A DNA stretch of 64,000 bases from Neelides folsomi. Its lineage: Eukaryota; Arthropoda; Collembola; Neelipleona; Neelidae. Positions 13,101-26,275 of this stretch are shown piece after piece. The DNA lies in contig JAQGBZ010000333.1 of the NCBI GenBank assembly GCA_034687125.1, forward strand, positions 1-64,000, given 5' to 3'. How positions within the stretch are numbered: the first letter of the stretch is position 1; every line of letters begins with the position of its first letter. Under the pieces are notes generated by a model. That model searched no databases. It was not told the DNA's origin and worked only from the letters and a program-made list of their open reading frames with translations. The translations under genes and the position numbers were made by a program.

Positions 13101-15289
13101 TTTCAAACAACCACAGCTAAACAACTCTGACAATGAATAGAGTATTCTAGGTAAACGTGATTTTAGTTAAACAGCCAATTTAGCATTAAAAGTATTGTTT
13201 AACATCTGAAGTTTACCCATTCAATTAATTTAATGCGGTAATAACAAATATTAAAATTAATATAGAGATTTTGACATTGACTTGTGTATTATTTAATAAA
13301 TGATCCAAAGTAGCAGTAAACAAACGTGCGTAATATTTGCAGATTCATTCAATGGCCTGTCTCATTTATAAATGATTATCATTTGAAATTGAATGAAAAG
13401 ATTCTTGACGTTAATGTTGGTGGGTTGCAAAGAAAACGTGATGGGAGTAATTACATGAGGTATGGGAAGTTGCTATTAGGATAATAGTAAATCGGCATTT
13501 ATGAAAGGAATTGGAATTAGCTGTTTGTGTGTTTTGGCGTTTGAAACCATTAGGCCCATTGAAGATGAGGTAAAAAGAGGATCTCACGCAAGAGCGAGAT
13601 TTTTAGGAACACACTCCCACAATCAACTTTACCTATTTGTAGATTTAAGGGGAGTACGCATCGCATTCTCATGTTTACAGAAAGGCACACATCAACTTAC
13701 AGTTAGTTGAACACCATTTACATAATCGAGGCTGTACATTTTAACCTGAACAGGCCTGAACTACGTAGTACGTATCAAAAACCAGAAGCTTCAATTTCTT
13801 ATATTTTCATTCAACTTTGATCATAGTTTTCTAATTTTTTAGATGAATTCATTAAAAGCTTGACAGTTAAATATTTAAAAATCAAATAATTTCCTCTTAC
13901 AAAAAATATTAACTTTCATTTTAATATCTTATGATAAGGCATAATATTAAGAAATTAAAGATATTAAAAAAATCGTTCTGACTTTCCAAATCATTAGTTA
14001 CCTTTTCCTGTCGGTCCATTTCTCAATGATTGATATTAATTACCTTTTACAGTAAATATGATTTTATAAACATTAGGAAGCAATCATCTTATTTCCATTA
14101 TCTAAATAGAGTAATAACGCTTAAATACTGGGTGAGTGCAACAAATGTAAAGTGCATTCCAACTTTTCCTATACTTTCGAACTAAAATATCTAAAGTAGA
14201 ATACATAATGGGTGAACTAAAATCACCCATTTAATAATATTAATTACGGCCCAAGTTAGTTTCACAAAATATGTATTACAATACTTTAAGACGTTTAAGA
14301 CATTATTTCCTGTAGAGATTTGTCACGAGATTAAGTAATTTTGACACTTAACAATTACATTTTCAAAAATAAAAGAATTAAAAGGTAAAAATTGCATGTT
14401 TTTCACACCTCTAACGTCACAAAATTAAACATTTTTATCGCTCTTTATTAAAAATAATTCATCTGCGGCCTGCAACTATAATTAAAATAAAAATGAAAGC
14501 GTTGATACAATTTATCTTGATCTTATCATTAGCAGAGACAACAAAAATGTAATGCTATTAAAGTTAGTATAAATTAAAAGCTTATTTTGACACTTGAAAA
14601 CTATCATGCAAGGCGTCATGTTAAACGAATCAATTATAGTTGCATTGTAATGACGAACTAAGAAATGCAAACGCGAAACTTTTGAAAATCGTGAAGTTAG
14701 TCAGTGTAACAAACAAATTTCAAAAAGAATAGTTCATTAAATTTTTTCTAAATCCTAGTAGAATTTGGCGGTAGATGTTTACACGCTCCTATGCCTATTA
14801 CAATAGTTGTAAAATGATCGTGACATACAAAAGGTATTTTATTTAACCCGAAAGGAACTTTTTTATTGCTCAAATTCTTGACAATAAAATTAATTTTAAG
14901 TATGCATTTTGCATTCTGCTTTGTTCCTTTATTACGTTCTAACTACAAAATAACCACGAAGTAATGACATTTCTAATGGGAAGTCTGAAATTTAGACGAT
15001 GCTTACAACCATCGTAAAACATTAACTTTAAAGATTATTATGATTTAGCTATTTTGCTCAAACATCTCATACAATTTTAATAAACTACTGCATATAAAAA
15101 TATTTAAATGAATTAACACAAACACAATACATTTAATTTCATTAGATTTTGTCTGTGAAACAAAGTACAAAGTTTGTGATTATTTTATTAAGCTGAAATC
15201 AATCTCAAATTCAAACATTAATGTCCAAATCAATAATATTATAAATTACCTAATCTGAATCGTTTTTACAATTTACGTTCATTTTATAG
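4140..15289. other. 11-kb region with no supported gene
   Basis: The ORFs here are short, lack family resemblance and do not join by convincing splice sites. Base composition alternates between AT-rich DNA and GC-richer islands, roughly 5.7-7.5, 8.1-9.1, 10.5-11.4 and 12.1-12.9 kb. These could hold enhancers or non-coding first exons of the gene that starts at 15304, whose coding start follows a splice acceptor. A strong minus-strand donor (CAG/GTAAGT) lies at about 6785-6793 and a minus-strand acceptor at about 11218. Confidence 0.55.
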
Positions 15290-15303
15290 GAGAAGCTGAA
15301 AAG

Positions 15304-17818
15304 ATGGGAAGATCAACGATGAAGGTCTTTACTTTCTTCGTGTTTACTGCATCAGCGCTTGTTCTCGTTCCTGCAACTTTTACAACTCCTTCTTCTGGGA
15401 GCCTGTTGAAGAGTGCAACAGGTGGAGAAGCCGAATCTAAAACTCAGATTCAACCAACTTCCAACACATCTGAAGATGAAGACAAAGAGACACTCGAAGA
15501 TGTAAAACCCCATGCTCGTGGAAGGGATCTCGTCTCTAATATCTCGAAAGAATATGATGGGAGATCTAGAGGAACTGGAAGTACTGGAACCAAAGGATTT
15601 ACCTTTCCTGGCCCTACAACCACTTACTTGGAAGTTAAAAAACCAATTGAGTCTGGTCGCGATTCAAAAAATAACAAAGATTATTTGAAATCGACTGCTT
15701 CCACAGCTCATGAAGAAGAAGACCGAGAAGCCAATGAACAATTGAGAGGTCCAGATTATGCTAAAACTTCTTCGCAATATTACGAAGAGTTTTCTCCTTA
15801 TTCTAATAGCCCAAGCCATGAGGCTCCACAAGGATCTCGTCCATCTAAAGGAGAATATCCTTATGAATTTGACAAAGAAACGACTCCTTATTCCCAATAC
15901 AATGAAGAGGAATATCATCCAATGTCTCATTATAAAGGACAAAAATATTATTATCCCAAATATCTGAGCAGAGGAAAGCAGACACAATATTACAAAGGTC
16001 CACAACCAGCTCCACAAAATGAATATTCTCATACAGTAAATCATATCGACCACGGCCACGGGCATGAACATTATGGGCAACATGGGTATAATAATATTTA
16101 ATTAAATTTCAAATTAAAAGATTGTGACATGAAATACTGATTAATTGGATCTATTTTTAGGACTTATGTTGAACATAAAGGGAATTCATTCGGCTCAGGG
16201 TTTGGCAAAGCACTCCAAGTTCTTATTCCATCGGCTCTCTTCCTTACAGGAGTTTCAGCCCTTTTTCCTAAAAAAGTAAAAGTCCCAATAGATAATATTG
16301 ACCCGTAAGTTGCAAATAAATTACAAAATCTAATGTAATAGAGCAAAACAATTATAATACTTAACACTAATACGTTAAAATACTCATATTGTCTAATTAT
16401 GTTTTTATTAAATAATCTGGTAATAAGTAAAAATTAACATTCAATGTAACATTAAATATGTTATAACTATCCAACATTTTTCAGAAACTCCAATACTTAT
16501 CAAGAACAACAGTTGAAAAATCCATATTTTGGGAATATTGGCTCATACAATCAATTAAATGGCTATGGATATCAATATAAAAGGAGTAAACGTTCAACGT
16601 CATCTGCAGCACATGATGAAGATTATGTCGAAGTTCCATCTAAGCTTATGAAGATTGAACATCGAATGGCTGACGAATATGACTATTTGGATGAATTTCC
16701 AGCCTATGAAGCAACGAGAAATACAGAGAAAAGAGCTTTAAATTCATATTCAGGTCCTAAATCAATAGATCTTGGACCTTCGGGATATTTACCAACACCT
16801 GATACAAGAGTCGCTGCTGCTGCGGCTGGAAATGGACGTGCTGGATTTTCAAAACAAATTGAAGAGTTTAAGAGTCAATTTGATGAATTATTCAGTCCAA
16901 TACCTTCTCAAAATATTCAAGCCCCAAAGAGACAAAATATCAATTTGTACAATCATAGAGTTATTCAGCCAATTTATCGTACTTCGACTTCGACAGCTTC
17001 AACTTCAACAACAGAAAATCAGAGAAATAATTTGAGAAATCGACCAACTCAAACGACAACAACATTTACAGCATCTCGCATCCCCGATGTTGAAGATACA
17101 ACTGAATATTACGACGAAGGTTTAACAACTTTTGGAACTACAAAATCCACACCTCAAGTACAACAGCAAACCAGACAACAGGAGCAGGTGAAGAATAATG
17201 AAAGAATTATTAGCAGTCCAGTACCATCAATTGAAGCTCCAATTCCAGAAATTCGAACCCCAACACCAAGAAGGAGATTCAACAACTTGAAGCCATACAT
17301 TAGAAAAAATAATCTACTCAAAGTTACTCAATATAACTTGGATGGATCGAGATCGGAAGTTCGACTTCCTCAGCGATCTCTTGCACGAGAAATCATTGAA
17401 GAAAACGAGAAAAGGAAATCACTGACAACTTCGACGCCTCGACCTCCACCAAGACCAACAACAACCCCACAACCTACGGAATTTGACCTAAGTCTTGATT
17501 CGCCTGTTATGGGATTATTGACAAACTACGCTGTTCATGACAATGAGTCTCCTGATTGTCAGAAGAAAGCATTGTGTGAACTTGCTCAAAAAGGATCAAA
17601 ACCATCGGGCACAAAGTTTGAAAGATTCCTTTGGACCCTTGCGGAATTGTAAGCATTGACTTTCAAAAATGCTAAAATTAATCTTTTTTATTTTTATTTA
17701 CAGAGTTCCTCCTTCGCTCAGTGGGATGTACGATCTTGAAGATATTTTTGGAGCAATCCGCACCAAATCGTGCTCAGCCTATGTTTGTGAAAACCCAAAT
17801 GTAATTATTCAAGAATAG
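15304..17818 (+). CDS. Secreted/membrane protein with C-terminal Cys domain, 734 aa (family member 1)
   Basis: Four coding exons: 15304-16085, 16161-16304, 16485-17648 and 17704-17818; all junctions are GT-AG and the frame stays open (2205 bases). A signal peptide follows Met1 or Met6 (core VFTFFVFTASALVLV). The next 250 residues are acidic, Ser/Thr- and Tyr-rich with HGHGHEHYGQHG. Exon 2 holds the only later hydrophobic segment (LQVLIPSALFLTGVSALF). A KRSKRS processing site follows, then an Ala/Thr-rich linker. The C-terminus carries C667-x5-C673-E and C720-SAYV-C725, split by a phase-2 intron in codon 697. The coding start is preceded by an acceptor (TTTTATAG at 15282-15289), so a non-coding first exon lies upstream. 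The gene belongs to the same family as those at 21609 and 55703. The cysteine layout is reminiscent of insect DM4/DM12 proteins; function unknown. Confidence 0.85.
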
Positions 17819-19011
17819 TTAACATCAATTACTTATTATTAGTCATTTAAAATAAGTCACAAATCGCAAGTGTTGTTTTTATACTGCTAACTATTATTAC
17901 AATATAAATATGCCTTATTATACAGTAGTGGTGAGTCCCTTTGTCCTTTAAATACTTAATACAAAATTACATTGAGTTATGTTGAGTATCAAAGTGGTTG
18001 TATTGTATAAGCTAATATTCAAATAGAAAAGCAAAGGATTATTTTACTCGTATTAGTAAATACGTGTTTTGTATAAAGAAAGCTCAATTTATAACAATAC
18101 AATTCCATACATAACCAATATGTAAATTGGCAAATAGCGATTGATTAAAAACTGTTTAAAGGTCAGTTGAAAGAAAGTTTTACGTGTGGTCTTCTCTTAA
18201 GTATGCATCCGCTGTTAATTTACTTATTAAATTAAATTGTGAAAGTTGATAATAAATAAATAAATAGCATACATACACTGAACAATTGCTTTTATATTTT
18301 AAACCACTTTTCTACTCAATAGACATAATTTGAACTTATTTGAATAACCTTCCGTATCGAGACTTGTTTGCTACTATTGTAAATCAATTCGAAACCAGAT
18401 TCTTCCAAACTCATATAATAATCAACTTTAAAAGAATATGAGAATTTCCCTATTAATATTGTAAACCATATTTAACTAGAATAGGTATAGCTTCCTTTCT
18501 CAATATTTTGTTTTCTTTTGCTACGTTTTCTCTCGTAGCATTGACCTCTATGATTGCAATAAAAGTTTTTAGATTTTTTGGGATGATTAGTTGTTTCATT
18601 TAATGCATTGATTATATCTGTGAAATTGACTTTCGCATTTCACAATTGTGTACGCATCTGATTGCAATCAATGCAATGGTATACTGATCTTCACATTATT
18701 TCAAGATATACGTACATGCATAATATACCTATTAATTTCAAAGATATACGCAAAAATTTTCAAGTACAATACCCATCTTAAGATTGAACTTCACCTTGCT
18801 TTTTATTCTTATTAACAACATACAAAATTCCTACTTTACTTTATTATTTGTACTTTTATGGTTAGAGATACCTTTAGTTACATATTTTGTGCCTATATAG
18901 TAAAATCAGATAGGTATGTGAGTAATGTAAGTTATATACCACACTTTTGTAGCAAATTCAAAGTAATAAATATTATGCACGAATACAATACACACAGTAT
19001 ACTCATTGAAG

Positions 19012-19132
19012 ATGAATGATCAGACAAAATTGGAAGAAATGAGGTTAACGACCAACCCTAAGGTGAATATTTTCATTTCTTTGATCTTTCTCGTGCTTTC
19101 GCTTCAGCAAATGTCAACAATGGGGGCAAAAG
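19012..19132 (+). CDS. Candidate first coding exon with signal peptide
   Basis: From ATG at 19012 the frame encodes 40 residues with a strong hydrophobic core (NIFISLIFLVLSLQQ) and ends in AAAG/GTAATC, a fair donor, in phase 1. The stretch is GC-richer than its surroundings. A possible partner is the phase-1 acceptor TTTTTCAG at 20224-20231, followed by 68 open codons. No homologue is recognised; it may be the start of a small secreted-protein gene or a chance ORF. Confidence 0.3.
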
Positions 19133-19744
19133 GTAATCGCACTTTAATTAATTAATAATTTCATACATTCTTGTTAGTGGTATGTTAATGTGGAAGCTAT
19201 TATAAAATAAAAAAATATTATTACAATTTACGATAATATATTTAAATCTGCTGATTACATTTTAATATAAACATTTATATGATCCAATTACCATCAAATG
19301 ATTCATATGAGATGCGATAGGCCTATATTATATTTTATATCTTAACTGTTAATTCTTTAGATTCAGATCGTTTCATTGATAGTGTGATTTCATGCTAAAT
19401 GGATTACCAGCTTACTAAATCATATTTCGTATTTCGTATTCATTGCTAAGTTTGCTCATTAAACTTGTCCTTTAAATGGTTTTAAAAGAAAATCAGGTTT
19501 TGTGAGTCAAATATTTCCACGTCTTTAAGTCATTCATGATTAAGATAAAAGCCAAACGGTGAATGAAAAGTTGTTTTGTCCCAATCTTGCGATATGTATT
19601 GAGATTTGTTAGTTTACATACTGTTTACCTTATTTATTCAAATGCATTTTTATAAAAAATATTAAAGCATCTGATTAGAAAATTTGTTTAGTATGAGCTT
19701 TAGATTACGTAAATAAAGTTGAATAAATCAATGTTCCATGTAAA

Positions 19745-19811
19745 ATGGCGCGGAATAATATTTTAATTTTTATCAGTGTTTCAATTGCAACGTTAAGTTA
19801 TGTATCAGACA
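19745..19811 (+). CDS. Candidate first coding exon with signal peptide (second)
   Basis: ATG at 19745 begins 22 codons with a signal-peptide core (ILIFISVSIATLSYV) that run straight into ACA/GTGAGT, a strong donor, again in phase 1. It could be an alternative first exon to 19012-19132 sharing the same downstream acceptor. The stretch is short, so chance is a real alternative. Confidence 0.22.
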
Positions 19812-20860
19812 GTGAGTGAGTGTAATAAAAAACAGGATCAATGAAAATCAGTACAGAACAACATATATTTACATTTACCTAGATTATGGTGCGTATTCGA
19901 GTTAACTGTGATGTTAGTGTGCTAGGATTTGAATAAAAAGACATTTGTCTAGTTTTACCTGAAATAATGTGTTATACAATGATAGGGAAATATGGAACAA
20001 ATCTTGGATAATTAATACTGACTTACTTATTTATAACAGTATAATATTATTAAATATCTTTGCTTATCGATTAATCTTCGATGAGTTATACTATTGAATA
20101 AACTATTATTCACAATTAATTTAGTCTTTCGCTAAATTTATGAAATGCGGAAATATTAAAATTATTATTTATCAATATAATGATAATTTATTAATGGGTA
20201 GAAAACAGCTTGCAAATCTTGAAATTTTTCAGTTCCATCAATTACACTCGTCATTCATCGCTTAAAAATTTTTATAAGAAATTACCTAAAAATATTTTAT
20301 GGCGAATTCGTGATTTTAACATTTTTAAAACGCAGAATTTATATACCCAAAAAATCAACGTTATCCTATTTACAATTAGCAAAAAATGTTTATTTTGATT
20401 CAATATCTTTACTCAAAGAGTACGTGATCTACTGATGAATTTTAACGATCATATTTAATATAAGAGTATGAAAATGTAGCTCAATGTAACACTCATTTAC
20501 GTACAAAGCGATAAAACTGCTCGTCTGCCTTATTGCATTCAGACTCAATGTCAGACATGTCGAACTCGTCTAGTTTAGGAAAATTATATAGAATTGTTGG
20601 AATGTGGAGAAAATGTTCGTGCAATTATATGCGCCTCTGTAAATCTGCGTGTAATGGACGGAAAGGAAGAAGAAATACTTGATTGAATATAAAAAATGAA
20701 AGAAAGGGTTACTGAAAAAATGAATATGAGACCGAATATGGTAATTTATTTGGCCTCCTCGTGAATCTCTCTCGCATTTTCCCAAGTCGTGGAGGGCGAA
20801 GAAGCAGAAAGTTTATTTCAACGTTGGGTGAAAAGAAGGCAAAGCGTCGTGGATTGTGTG

Positions 20861-20868
20861 TATAAAAA
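20861..20868 (+). promoter_or_regulatory. TATA box of the 990-aa gene
   Basis: TATAAAAA lies in a GC-richer stretch 748 bases upstream of the coding ATG. A non-coding first exon would run from about 20890 to 21363, ending AAG/GTCAGT, and join the acceptor CTGTAG at 21591-21596, twelve bases before the ATG. Confidence 0.6.
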
Positions 20869-21608
20869 GGGCAGTAGTTGGTGGAATGTGAGAGCATGAT
20901 TCCCTGTGGTTCATCTCCGCTTTGTTTGTGGCGATGGCCAATATCTTGTTCGCGAGCGAACTGATTATCATAATAAAGAGAAAAGAGGTTCAATAGGAAC
21001 TGAGTTTGACTGGTAGCCTGCCCGGTAGAATAACCTCAACATCTCTCTTACAAAATGGATATGAGGAGATAATGGAAGGACTTCTACTTGGAGATGAACC
21101 CCTTTTCCACAAGTTTTCCTGCTCTGCTGACACAGAAAACAGCAAGTTCTTACGCCTTCTTTTTCTCCATCCGGTCGGCCCAATCTCCTCTCCTGAAGAA
21201 CACACCTATCACCCTCGAGATTCCACTTCAGTTCAATTCCAAACATCTTTAGTGATCATCCTCCTGAGCCCATCTCCTCATTAGGGCACTTTGTGTGGAC
21301 CTTCCTCGATTTAATGACTCAATAGTGGACTTTTTTTCAACCTTTTGGGTTTCTTCACATAAGGTCAGTCATTTTTATTATCATTACCCGCTCCCGCTAT
21401 TTATTTATTTCATAAGACTTTTTTTTCAATTCATTAAGAAATTTAGAAAATAATATTAGTAGAATTTTTCAATATTGATTAGACACAATGTATTGATTAT
21501 TTTAACATCTTTGAAAAAAACAATGAACTATTTAGGATTTTAAAAGATATATTGTTTGAATGGGAAGAATTACTGAGATTCTTTTTCTTTCTGTAGAGTC
21601 TCAAGAAG

Positions 21609-22691
21609 ATGAATTGGAAGGGGAGAATCGGGCCGGTAGCTTTATTAATATTAGTAGCCGTTTTCTCCAGCGCCGAGGAGAAAGATACGAAAAGTTCAAT
21701 TGCTCAATTAGTCACTAAGCTCAAATCATCAGGTGAAAAAGATGGGAGACGTCTTTGGTATGGCGGAGAAAGTCTCTCAAATGTTCCCTCAGCCCTCCCT
21801 TCCCCAGTTTTAATTTCTTCCCAACCCATTACAATAACCGGAGCAAATGGCACCGGGGGAAAGCGAGGGCGAATGCTCGAACCAGCAAAAGTCGACGGAA
21901 TTAAGACCGTCGTTGGTCACCGAGTTCCAGACAACGAAGAGGACAAATTTTACATGTGGAGGAATGCACGAGTCATTAAAGGTCATTTGGTGCCCAACGA
22001 CAAACCTGCGAATCCTCATCGAAAGAGACAAATACAGTATTTGGCAACAAACGGCGGAATTCCTCAACAGCAATCAGCCACAGTGATTGATGCTACAAAT
22101 TTTGGAGCCCAGCAACAGACCCAACAGCAGCAACCAAGTATTTATTATGCACAGACACAGCAACCTCATCAGCAGGCGGCAACAATTGCCCAACAACAGG
22201 ATTTGGGAAATGTGTACGCCGTGAATCAACAGACTCCACAAGCAGTTCATCACTACCATGCTCCGTCGGTAATTCCTCAACAAGCCCAAGTCAACCCATC
22301 AGCCAGCCCCCAGGACGGGCAAGTTTATGTTCTTCAGGATCAAAACCAATATATGCAATATTCAAATCCATCAAGTCCCCATCATGCACAAGTTCAAGCT
22401 CATCAAATTCAACAGCAACAGCAACAACAGCAGCAGCAACTCGCACAAGCCCAGCAAGCTTACGCTTCAAGAAGTGGAGAAGTTGCAGAATCCAATGCCG
22501 CTTCACTCCAGGCTCAAGTTGCTTCTCTTCTCCAACAAGCTCCAGTTGCTCCAAAGCCCATTGAGCACAAAGTCCTCCCTGTCCAACAAATTATTCAACA
22601 ACAGCCACAACAGCAACAGCAACAACACATTGTCTATCAAACACAGCCACAACAAATCCAAGCCCATCATGTTCAACAACTCCAACAGCAA

Positions 22692-22750
<59 letters not shown>

Positions 22751-25700
22751 GCACCAAGCCTCTGTTCTCCATCAACTCCAACAAGCTCAAGTTGTCCAGC
22801 AAGCTCACCCACAACCCCAAGCTGCTCCACAAATATACCAATTACAATCTCAACCAGCTCAGGCTCAAGCTTTTACCCAACAGCTCCCTCACTCACAATT
22901 TGAAGAAAGGCAAGCTGCTTTGCCTTCCAATACCCAATTCGTCATTCAACCACATACTTACATGGCAGGGCCAGGAGGTCAATTGTTCACTCTCCCTGTT
23001 CCAATTCCAGCTAATCATGCCGCTAATGCAAATTCGGCCTCATCAGAGTCCTCAGAACATCAACCTCACGAATTCAAGCTCCCAAGTAGCGCTCGTCGAG
23101 AAGACCACATCAAGGAAAAGAGGCGGGAACGAAATAGGCCAAATATTATGAACAAATTCATGGATGCTATTAGCTCTAACCGCCGCTCAGTTATGGAAAG
23201 AGTTGAGACCAATGCGGCTCTGCCGGTCCTTGCTACCTCAGGTGTTTTGTTCGGTCTTGGAGCTTTGGCCGCTGGATGGTATTTGTCTAAAGGGAACAGA
23301 GAAGTTGGAATTATTAGAAGATCAGGAAAACCCGCGCCAAGTAGTGGAAAACCAGGAAGGATAAGGAGAGCTGCAGCTGAGCAAGTGGACCAAGCTACTT
23401 TCTTCCAAAAGATCATTCAACATGCCATTGCAAAGCAACAGGAAAAGTATGAAGTTGAGCCTAGCGTAGCGGCATCCAGCCACGAACATCATTCTCCCCC
23501 ACCAATCCGAAGAGGCAAAGTGAAGTCCAAGCCACATCACCACCACTCAAAGGGAGATCATCATGATTCACATCACTCCGAGTCCGAGACTCATCATCAC
23601 CATTATCACAAGGGATGGAAAAAGGGACCGAGCAAATTGGAAAGGAAGAAGAACTTTGCCCGAGTTGCAATTCCTGCTGTCATCTTGGGCGGTGCAGTTT
23701 TGGGCATTGGCGGCTTAATCTTCTATTGGTATATGACAGGACATAATAGAGAAATTGCCTTTTTGGAGCCAGCAGCTTATTCCCGAAGAAAGAGATCTTT
23801 GTCCAAGGACCTCTCAGAAACTTGGATTCACAAGACGTTAAGTGCCATTCATTCGAGTCCATATGAGGAAGAAACAACGAGAGATGTGAACTCCGCTCTA
23901 CCTGTGATTGACCCAAATTTCCTTGAACTCAGCAAACATGCAGATGATGCGAAAGTCTCGAATGCAGCTGTTGGAGGCGTTTTGGCAGGAGCTTCACTCT
24001 TTGCCATGATGGCCATTTTACTCGGATGGTATTTTGCAGAACATGGATCAGGACAAGGTTGGAATATTGGAAATAATTTATTTGAACAAGCAGAGTCTCT
24101 TGGTTATGGCCATCCCCCACATGGTTATCCACCATCAGTTCATAAAAAATTAGGACATCAAGCTTCACCGAGGACCAAACGGTCGGCAAATGAACTTTCT
24201 CTCGGATTCACCGAACATCCTGGGTTTTTATCTAGAATTTTGAGCAATTTGGAATTGAGTGAAACGAGCATATTGAAGAAGTTGAAGGATTCTGCTCAAT
24301 ATGGGAAATGGCAAGAAACCCCATGTGCGAAGAGGATCTTCTGTGATGTTATGTCTTCACAATCTGATGACACTGTGATGCTCTTGGAGAAAAGAATTGC
24401 CAATTTCTTAACGCTGTAAGTCATTTTCCTACTCAATTTCATTTTCTAGCGATATGAATTGCTTTTATTTTTTGGTGTCATTATCATATAGCAATAAAAG
24501 ATGTTAGAATAAGGTTAAACCAAATTAAATTTAAACATTGGTAATGTTTAATTTTTCTGACTAAATTAATCAAAATTTCGACTCTCACGATATTCCCATT
24601 ATGCATTAATCGAGCCATTAATCCCAACTTTAAAGTAAGGTTACGTAATTTTGAATTTTTTGTGATATAAATTCCATTATTACCATTTTATTGTTTTAAG
24701 ATAATATAAACTTGTATAATTTTACTAAAGAAATTTAATGATTCTCATTTAACAATAAGATAATCCGTTAATTCACAATTAATTAGGGCAGTTTGAGATT
24801 TAGTAGAAGTAAAAAAGTAAAACAGATATTTTCCTTTTCTTAGCTTATATTTATGTATTGAATCCTTCTAAACATCAAGTTCAAGTAAAATTCATAAGAA
24901 TTCTAGGTCAAATAAGTAGAACCATTAGAATCCGATTTTTACTCAAAGATCAAATAATTGAGAAGGATGTATTGAAGATTAAAGCTGTGAGACAGAGCGA
25001 CCCTCACATTGCGTCTTGCGTTCGTGTAACCATTATGAAACAAGTTTTTCACTTCGAACTTGACTCTATTCTACTTATGATGATGAACATAAGAGTGACC
25101 GAGTGCCCAACCTATTCCAGTGGTTCCCCGATAAATGGCACACATTCTCGCCTTTATTAAGGAGATGTAAACTGGTCTGTGTGGAAGTTTGTTATATGGC
25201 CAAACCCGGTTTCATCTCATTTTATTGAACAAAGGCCAAAGGGAATGTAGGCTAGGATCTTACATCTTCCTCCACTAAACTCCACTTACATACCATAATC
25301 ATCCTCACTTGGCCCAAACACTTCTCCTTCTCTTCTTCATGAAATTCTCGTCGTTTCATTCAATCAGCTCACCTTCTCATCTCACCGATTTGTGGCGAAT
25401 TAGCCAAAATACAGAGAAATTAAGTAGATTAGTCACCAACGATGTTTTTATAATTTACTAGAAAGCGCTTGCGGTTGATGAATATTAAAAAAGGTCGTCA
25501 ATCTTCAATACACAATGCACATTATAGACAAAGGACCAATAACCTGAAACCAAATAACTAATTATTAACTTAATTTCATTTGACGTATGTAGGACTTTCA
25601 GCTGTTTAATTGAGAAAAGCCGCAATCGGAATTTAAATAATTTAATAGCACAATAATCTTTTAAACGTTGTAAACTTCTTCAAATGACTATGAAATGAGA

Positions 25701-26275
25701 AAATGTCAATAAGAAATAAGACATTATAAAATATGATTCTATGCAGAATTGAATAGCAAAATGGATAGTTGTACATATTATATTAAATTATTTGTCATAA
25801 AAGGTCAAATTAGAATCATGACTGTGTTTTGGTCAACTTAATTGAATGGTTCGTAGTCTGATATGATTTAAATTAATAAATGTATTGAATCCCGGAAAGT
25901 TTTACTAATCAATGAAGGCCAGGAGAGCAGAGTTGAAAGGTCTTACTTGCGTTTAGAATGAAATGAAATGTACAGTTTTACTTTTTTGCTCCCTGCACTG
26001 CTTTCATTGCTCATCATCTCCGAGTCATCTCATTCTTTGTATTACAAATGATTAAAAAATGGGGAGAAAATGATGTTCATTTGGTCTAATTTGTTTCGTT
26101 ACTTTCCAGCCTCCCAGACTCGCTCTCAGATACCCTTTCTCGCATTCTTGGTGAGGTGTTTGTGGCCATCAACAAAAGAGATTGCTCATCGTACACTTGT
26201 GGGGGTCACTGGGTCGACACGAGTGTCGTAGACTCCCCAAACTCCCCAAAGTCTTCCTCAAACCAACCGAGATGA
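21609..26275 (+). CDS. PolyQ multi-TM protein with C-terminal Cys domain, 990 aa (family member 2)
   Basis: Two coding exons, 21609-24415 and 26110-26275, join in phase 2 to give 990 residues. The unspliced frame stops just past the donor, so the real C-terminus is the short second exon. Layout: signal peptide 1-22; RKRQ dibasic site near 140; Gln-rich region about 150-480 with a pure glutamine run near 360-386; a His-rich stretch near 640-670. Three similar modules follow, each a hydrophobic segment (about 534-560, 686-710, 784-810) trailed by a basic cleavage site (RIRRA, RRKRS, RTKRS). Last comes the cysteine domain C906-x5-C912-D and C961-SSYT-C966. The intron falls in codon 936, 24 residues after C912, matching its paralogues. 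A TATA box and a 5' UTR intron precede it. Function unknown; probably secretory pathway, membrane-bound or proteolytically processed. Confidence 0.88.
22687..22770 (+). repeat. CAG/CAA repeat coding polyglutamine
   Basis: A (CAG)n block passes into a (CAA)n block, coding an almost pure run of about 26 glutamines within a wider Gln-rich region. The switch from CAG to CAA keeps the same residue while changing the DNA repeat, as expected for polyQ kept by selection or expanded by slippage in two steps. Confidence 0.85.

Larger units (their letters stand above)
17819..20860. other. AT-rich intergenic DNA with two possible signal-peptide exons
   Basis: This is the spacer between two paralogous genes. 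Mostly AT-rich and non-coding. Two short ATG-initiated stretches encode signal-peptide-like sequences ending at splice donors (19012-19132 and 19745-19811); they are listed separately as tentative. Confidence 0.55.

Noticed and set aside
15664-16083. Minus-strand hydrophobic ORF of 139 residues
   Set aside because: It is the antisense of the acidic Tyr-rich exon 1 of the 734-residue gene; GAA/TAT-rich codons read backwards as hydrophobic residues.
22327-23151. Plus-strand 274-residue Asn/Ser/Lys-rich ORF and the minus-strand poly-Leu/poly-Val ORFs opposite it
   Set aside because: They are shadows of the CAG/CAA repeat in the 990-residue gene; repeats keep all frames open.
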